Made by a program: the position numbers and the translations under genes
The notes under the pieces: generated by a model
Told to the model about the DNA's origin: nothing
Databases searched by the model: none
The model's input: the letters and a program-made list of their open reading frames with translations, nothing else
Source of the DNA: Pseudomonadota bacterium
Lineage (GTDB): Bacteria > Pseudomonadota > Gammaproteobacteria > Steroidobacterales > Steroidobacteraceae
Assembly (NCBI GenBank): GCA_023428645.1
Contig: JAEYXD010000007.1
Span: 1 to 7,262, forward strand
Direction of reading: 5' to 3'
DNA length: 7,262 bases
Shown: positions 5,527 to 7,262 of the stretch, piece after piece
Numbering within the stretch: the first letter of the stretch is position 1
Layout: the number at the start of each line of letters is the position of its first letter

Positions 5527-7044
5527 CTAGGTGTCGATCTTCAGGAAGCGCTCACCGAGCAGACGGCCGAACGTGAGACACGGCGTCACTGACATGCCGC
5601 CGCAATAGGACCGCCCCATGAGCTGCCCGGCACCGAGCAGCTCACCGGCCGCATAGAGATTGCGAATCGGCGTGCCATCGCGCCGAATCACTTGCAGCGA
5701 CTCGTTCACCGCCAGACCGGCGAATGCGACCAGCGCCCACGACTGCAACTGGATCGCATAGAACGGGCCTTTCGCGATCGGCAGCGGCATGTGCTTGCGG
5801 CCGAGCTTGTCTCGACCGCTCGCCTGCCCGCGGTTGTACTCCGCGACAGTCGCGTCGAGCGCCTTGCCATCGATGCCCGCCGCCGCCGCCAGCCCCTTGA
5901 GATCGGCGGCCTTGAAGAACATCTTCTTCGTACCGAACGACTCGAGGATCTGCTCGCGCGTCCAGCGGCCGATGAACGGCGGCATCGTGCGCAGCATCTC
6001 GTCGTCGAGCACCAGCCAGCAACGCTCGTCCTCTTGCGCGAGCAAAGCGTGCTCGAACGCGTCGTGGCTCGGCACGTCCTCGCGCAGGAAGCGCTTGCCC
6101 TGCTTGTTGACGTAGATGCCCCAGGGTGGCGTCGTCGGCGGCCACGGCCGAACCGTGGCGACGAAGCCGCTCGGAAACGTGTCGTTCGCCATGATCGCGC
6201 CGAACAGTGGCAAATGATGCTCACCGCCGCGCACGTAGCCTCCCGCTCCGAGACCCAACGTGATGCCGGCCCCCTGACTGTAGGGATACGTCGCAACGGA
6301 GTAGCGCTTCGCCTGTTCGTACTTCTCGAACATTTCGGTGTTCGAGGTGTAGCCGCCGGCGGTGAGAACGATGTTCTTCCCGGAATGCCGCTGCTCGCTG
6401 CCCGCGGAATCGACCGTCACGACGCCAGTCACGGCACCTGACGCATCGACCAACAACTCCTTCGCTTGCGTGCCCGTCATCACCTTGACGCGGCCCGCGT
6501 CGATGTGCGGCTGCAGCTGCGCATTGAGCACTTTGAGAATGGAGCGGCCGCCCTCCTTGCCCCACGCATAGCGCGCGCGGCTGTAGGGTTCGTGCGTCGT
6601 GCCCGTTTCCGGATGGTGCGGATGGATGTCGAAGCCGTTGTCCATCAGCCAGTCGAAGGTAGCAGCCGCATTGAACACGGCGAGCTTCACGAGCCCGGGA
6701 TTCGCCGTGTTCTTGCTGATCTTCATGATGTCGTCGTAGTGCAGCTGGGCGGAATCCTCGATGCCCTTCTGCTTCTGCAGCTTCGTGCCCGCGGCGCTCA
6801 TCTGGCCCGAAGACATGAACAGCGTGCCGCCGACCGCCGCGGCCGCCTCGACGATCAACACGCGCGCGCCGCGTTGCGCGGCGAAGATCGCCGTCGGGAG
6901 ACCGGCATTGCCGCCGCCGATGACGATCACGTCCCAGGCCGGGTCCTGACCTTGCGCACTCGATTGGGCCGCAAGACCGAGCCCCGACGCGACCGCGCCG
7001 GCGCCCATCATGGAAATAAAATGCCGTTTGGAAATATTGCTCAT
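5527..7044 (-). CDS. Exported FAD-dependent oxidoreductase, fumarate reductase/3-ketosteroid dehydrogenase superfamily (FAD_binding_2)
   Basis: This 505-residue flavoenzyme is complete. Its N-terminus reads SKRHFIS (5-11), a Lys-Arg variant of the twin-arginine motif, then a Gly/Ala-rich hydrophobic core to about 25 and a likely cleavage near SSA (28-30). The FAD site follows: VIGGGNAG (41-48), the ribose-binding acidic residue E66, VGGT (71-74), TAGGY (228-232), and the C-terminal LYAAGE (463-468). GKRFLRED (316-323) is the superfamily's conserved cap-region motif. The HxxGG motif of fumarate reductases is absent: the corresponding stretch reads WALVAFAGLAV (436-446). R478 is kept in GRSYCGGM. 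The substrate is therefore unlikely to be fumarate. The start has GAGG 6 nt upstream. The gene follows a second methyltransferase copy on the same strand and faces the apbE/cytochrome pair. I infer a periplasmic reductase or dehydrogenase fed by the FMN carrier; its substrate is unknown. Confidence 0.88.
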   Translation of the reverse strand: MSNISKRHFISMMGAGAVASGLGLAAQSSAQGQDPAWDVIVIGGGNAGLPTAIFAAQRGARVLIVEAAAAVGGTLFMSSGQMSAAGTKLQKQKGIEDSAQLHYDDIMKISKNTANPGLVKLAVFNAAATFDWLMDNGFDIHPHHPETGTTHEPYSRARYAWGKEGGRSILKVLNAQLQPHIDAGRVKVMTGTQAKELLVDASGAVTGVVTVDSAGSEQRHSGKNIVLTAGGYTSNTEMFEKYEQAKRYSVATYPYSQGAGITLGLGAGGYVRGGEHHLPLFGAIMANDTFPSGFVATVRPWPPTTPPWGIYVNKQGKRFLREDVPSHDAFEHALLAQEDERCWLVLDDEMLRTMPPFIGRWTREQILESFGTKKMFFKAADLKGLAAAAGIDGKALDATVAEYNRGQASGRDKLGRKHMPLPIAKGPFYAIQLQSWALVAFAGLAVNESLQVIRRDGTPIRNLYAAGELLGAGQLMGRSYCGGMSVTPCLTFGRLLGERFLKIDT

Positions 7045-7050
7045 AGTTCG

Positions 7051-7054
7051 CCTC
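7051..7054 (-). promoter_or_regulatory. Ribosome binding site of the FAD enzyme
   Basis: GAGG on the minus strand lies 6 nt before the ATG at 7044 and supports the start that carries the Tat-like signal. Confidence 0.6.
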
Positions 7055-7072
7055 GAACCACGCAGGAGGGGC

Positions 7073-7100
7073 GGCTGGCCGGCACAAGCGCCGGCCAGCC
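7073..7100. other. Intergenic hairpin between methyltransferase copy 2 and the FAD enzyme
   Basis: A perfect 11-bp GC-rich stem (7073-7083 pairing with 7090-7100) with a 6-nt loop lies in the 65-nt gap between the two minus-strand genes. On the minus strand it is followed by GCCCCTCC and has no T-tract, so a full intrinsic terminator is unlikely. It could cause partial termination, protect the 3' end of the upstream mRNA, or lower expression of the FAD enzyme relative to the methyltransferase. Confidence 0.75.
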
Positions 7101-7109
7101 TCTAGGGCG

Positions 7110-7262
7110 TCAGGCTCTGACGAAGTGGCGGGCGCCGAAGCCTTGCAGAACGGGCTTGGTGTCCTTCATGAACTTGAAGCCGCGCGAGGCGATTTCCTGA
7201 TTGAAGTCCAGGTAGGCAAATTCCATACGCCACAGCTCGTTGTTCCAGCGATGGTCCTGCCA
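7110..7262 (-). CDS. Methyltransferase-fold protein, copy 2, C-terminal end only (cut by window edge)
   Basis: Only the last 50 codons and the TGA stop (7110-7112 on the plus strand) are visible; the gene continues beyond the right edge. The protein matches the C-terminus of the methyltransferase at 2406-3620 at every visible residue except the penultimate one, where Lys403 is replaced by Arg (RHFVRA against RHFVKA). The DNA is identical over 144 bp apart from one synonymous change. The visible part covers the C-terminal tail and none of the SAM motifs, so I cannot say whether this copy is intact or carries a Tat signal. It precedes the FAD enzyme on the same strand, separated by a hairpin. 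This ties the methyltransferase family to the flavoenzyme as well as to the FMN-binding protein. Confidence 0.9.
   Translation of the reverse strand, partial: WQDHRWNNELWRMEFAYLDFNQEIASRGFKFMKDTKPVLQGFGARHFVRA
7119..7262 (-). repeat. Direct repeat, right copy (3' end of methyltransferase copy 2)
   Basis: This is the partner of 2415-2558, offset by 4704 bp and in the same orientation, with one mismatch in 144 bp. The identity stops abruptly at the last two or three codons, and the downstream sequences are unrelated. That fits a gene duplication or gene conversion confined to the methyltransferase gene. Confidence 0.97.

Noticed and set aside
5527..7044. Naming the FAD enzyme a fumarate reductase, urocanate reductase or 3-ketosteroid dehydrogenase
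   Set aside because: The fold and FAD motifs fit all of these, but the active-site residues visible do not match the fumarate/urocanate type, and no steroid-pathway neighbours are present to support the last.
6466..7200. A 244-codon plus-strand frame crossing the FAD-enzyme start and the hairpin
   Set aside because: It is an Arg/Ala/His-rich shadow of the FAD enzyme and runs through the intergenic hairpin and methyltransferase copy 2.
2415..7262. The direct repeats as ends of an insertion sequence or composite transposon
   Set aside because: The repeat is coding sequence of a methyltransferase. I see no transposase, no terminal inverted repeats and no target-site duplication in the window.
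1..7262. CRISPR arrays, tRNA or rRNA genes, riboswitches, or prophage genes
   Set aside because: I saw no regularly spaced repeats, no structural-RNA-like sequence and no phage or toxin-antitoxin genes.

Overview
The window is GC-rich proteobacterial-type DNA with strong G/C preference at third codon positions. The Tat and Sec signal peptides and the gene families point to a Gram-negative bacterium, probably a beta- or gammaproteobacterium. That placement is an inference from composition and gene content; no phylogenetic marker is present. It holds seven complete protein genes and the 3' end of an eighth. Positions 1-429 contain no convincing gene.

Layout. A plus-strand GPH/MFS-type transporter (430-1845) converges on a minus-strand operon read from 3998 down to 1868. 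That operon encodes a 113-residue helical protein of unknown function, a 404-residue SAM-methyltransferase-fold protein with a twin-arginine (Tat) signal, and an exported FMN-binding-domain protein. A divergent intergenic region of about 100 bp (3999-4100) separates it from a plus-strand pair: ApbE (FAD:protein FMN transferase) and a small four-helix, histidine-bearing membrane protein that looks like a b-type cytochrome. This pair converges, across a strong hairpin terminator at 5474-5505, on a minus-strand exported FAD enzyme of the fumarate reductase/ketosteroid dehydrogenase superfamily (5527-7044). Upstream of the FAD enzyme lies the end of a second, almost identical copy of the methyltransferase gene, cut by the window edge.

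How the genes may work together (inference). The four redox genes form a plausible extracytosolic flavin electron-transfer chain. The membrane cytochrome b would exchange electrons with the quinone pool. The exported FMN protein, flavinylated by ApbE on the threonine of its SGAT motif, would relay them. The Tat-exported FAD enzyme would reduce or dehydrogenate an unknown organic substrate. The enzyme lacks residues expected of a true fumarate reductase, so the substrate is probably different. The transporter may import the substrate or a product.

The most unusual element is the Tat-signal methyltransferase. SAM is a cytosolic cofactor, the SAM-binding motifs look intact, and two nearly identical copies flank the redox genes. 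A module of Tat-exported methyltransferase-fold protein, FAD reductase, flavinylated carrier and cytochrome b is not one I recognise as a described system.
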